NCBI GenBank assembly: GCA_947179485.1
Contig: OX359247.1
Coordinates: 51,743,131 to 51,807,130 of the forward strand
Length of the DNA stretch: 64,000 nucleotides
Direction: 5' to 3'
Source: Allacma fusca
Taxonomy: Eukaryota; Arthropoda; Collembola; Symphypleona; Sminthuridae
The first letter of the stretch is position 1. Each line of letters starts with the position of its first letter. The translations under genes were made by a program, and so were the position numbers. The notes under the pieces were generated by a model. It saw only the letters and a list, made by a program, of their open reading frames with translations. It was not told the DNA's origin and searched no databases. Of the stretch, positions 62,904-64,000 are shown one piece after another.

Positions 62904-63751
62904 GGGAGTGTGCACATATTACGTTTCATTTTTTCAACATTTTTGGACCCTACCCCCCCTATCGTCATCCTAACGTCATTATTCCTTGACCCCCCCTGTA
63001 AACGTCATCAATGCAAAAACAAAGACAAAAAACAAGTTTAATCTGTAGCATTTTTAGGGCGGCGTCAACCCCCTTATAAGATAGTGCTGTCCGTGATGTC
63101 TGATAGTTTTCCTCTGAAACTACTTGACCAAACCGTTCAAAGTTGTAGTGATCATTGTATAGACCTAAAACTCGTATGAGTTCATTATTGATTGAATGGG
63201 GCAATGGTAGAGATAGGATAATTTCCAGACATTTACCATGACATGTTGCCACAAACCGCCAAAGTAGGCAGATGAATCTTCCGGGTTGCAAATAAAAACT
63301 CAATATAATATAGAAGAAATATCCTGCTTAAACAGCAACGGAAACTGGAGAAATTTCGATATTAAAACTTTGTCCAAGTTGCATCGCCAAGGGCGACAAC
63401 AACTGCGATCATGATAACAAATTTTTTGCGAAACTGAAATTGATGGACGTGATATTGTAGCCATTCCTGCGTAAGCCATGAGTTTTCGGAATACTCATGG
63501 TTTTCAGTCATTTGGACTAATGTACGGTTTGAGTATGTTTATAAATTGTATCACTGGTCTTTCAGCGATAAAAGTTTGTTACTACAAACACTAGAGTCTA
63601 ACAATTATCCGGGTTCATTCCTTGCATTTTTGTGAGAATCGGTGAAACGTCATCAGCAAGATTACCCCCACCCCCCTTGGTATACACTAAATCATCAGCT
63701 TCAAGACCCCCTCCCTCCCCCAAAAATGAAACGTAATATGTGCACAATCCC
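62904..63751. mobile_element. PIF/Harbinger-type MITE with TTA target duplication
   Basis: Terminal inverted repeats of about 30 bp start GGGAGTGTGCACATATTACG on the left; the complement of the right end reads GGGATTGTGCACATATTACG. TTA flanks both ends (62901-62903 and 63752-63754). Three-base TWA duplication with GG-starting ends is typical of PIF/Harbinger. Poly-C tracts (CCCCCC) lie just inside both ends. No transposase is present. Confidence 0.85.
63047..63240. repeat. diverged relative of the 59131 MITE inside the Harbinger-type element
   Basis: The text from 'tttttagggcggcgtcaaccccctta' onward, followed by 'ctgaaactac' near 63115, parallels 'tttttagggtggtgtcagccccttag' and the 'aaaactac' units at 59128 onward. 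The extent is approximate. Confidence 0.45.
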
Positions 63752-63754
63752 TTA

Positions 63755-64000
63755 ATGCTTTCAATCTACAAATATTTGTTGTTGGCTCAATCATTAGCAA
63801 CACTAGCATCTTTTGTTTACCTATGTGACTGTCACCGAGAAAATCGTAAAGTCCCACTAATTTAATGAGAGTGATCGTCTCAAAGGGTCACCTTAGTCAT
63901 TACTGGCGTATTTCCCATTCAGTACCTACCCTCGAAAGAAACGCTACGGTGCTAAATCTTCACAAATATTAAATATGACTCGGGTCAGGGTGGTATCTTT
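63755..64000. other. right-end flank
   Basis: No feature recognised before the window ends. Confidence 0.4.

Overview
The window looks like an arthropod nuclear genome. It is AT-rich and gene-sparse, and its genes are split by GT-AG introns, many only about 60-110 bp long. It carries several families of cut-and-paste transposons and one BEL/Pao retrotransposon. A seven-exon insect-type gustatory receptor, a Tret1-like sugar transporter and a CYP2-clan-like P450 suggest a hexapod or close relative. A springtail is my best guess, but nothing here proves it.

Layout. At 1-5.1 kb is the 3' part of a BEL/Pao element with one LTR. From 5.5 to 9.1 kb lie three DNA transposons: a small hAT-like foldback, a hAT copy with an exact 8-bp target duplication, and a pogo/Tigger-like element with TA flanks. 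A complete eight-exon cytochrome P450 lies at 9.85-12.3 kb. A second hAT-type element with an exact 8-bp duplication lies at 14.1-16.1 kb and contains a 39-bp minisatellite. It is followed by a three-exon orphan gene (16.3-17.5 kb) and a secreted trypsin-like protease (18.6-20.1 kb).

Three minus-strand genes follow: GET3/ASNA1 (20.4-22.0 kb), the MFS sugar transporter (23.6-25.5 kb) and the mitochondrial ribosome rescue factor MRPL58/ICT1 (26.1-27.8 kb). A small plus-strand one-pass membrane protein gene lies head to head with MRPL58.

From 30.5 to 52.2 kb is a head-to-head pair of half ABC transporters: an ABCG5-like gene on the minus strand (636 aa) and an ABCG8-like gene on the plus strand (901 aa, with a ~300-aa low-complexity N-terminal extension). 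About 8 kb separates their start codons. Both reading frames are intact, but both nucleotide-binding domains lack key catalytic residues.

The right end holds the gustatory receptor (54.8-57.7 kb), the 3' end of a LINE (58.3-58.9 kb) and three DNA transposons, one of which encloses protein-coding-looking exons.

All exon boundaries were assigned by eye from splice signals, reading-frame phase and family conservation. In every multi-exon gene listed as CDS, the exon lengths sum to a whole number of codons. Two introns, in the protease and the sugar transporter, use GC-AG boundaries.
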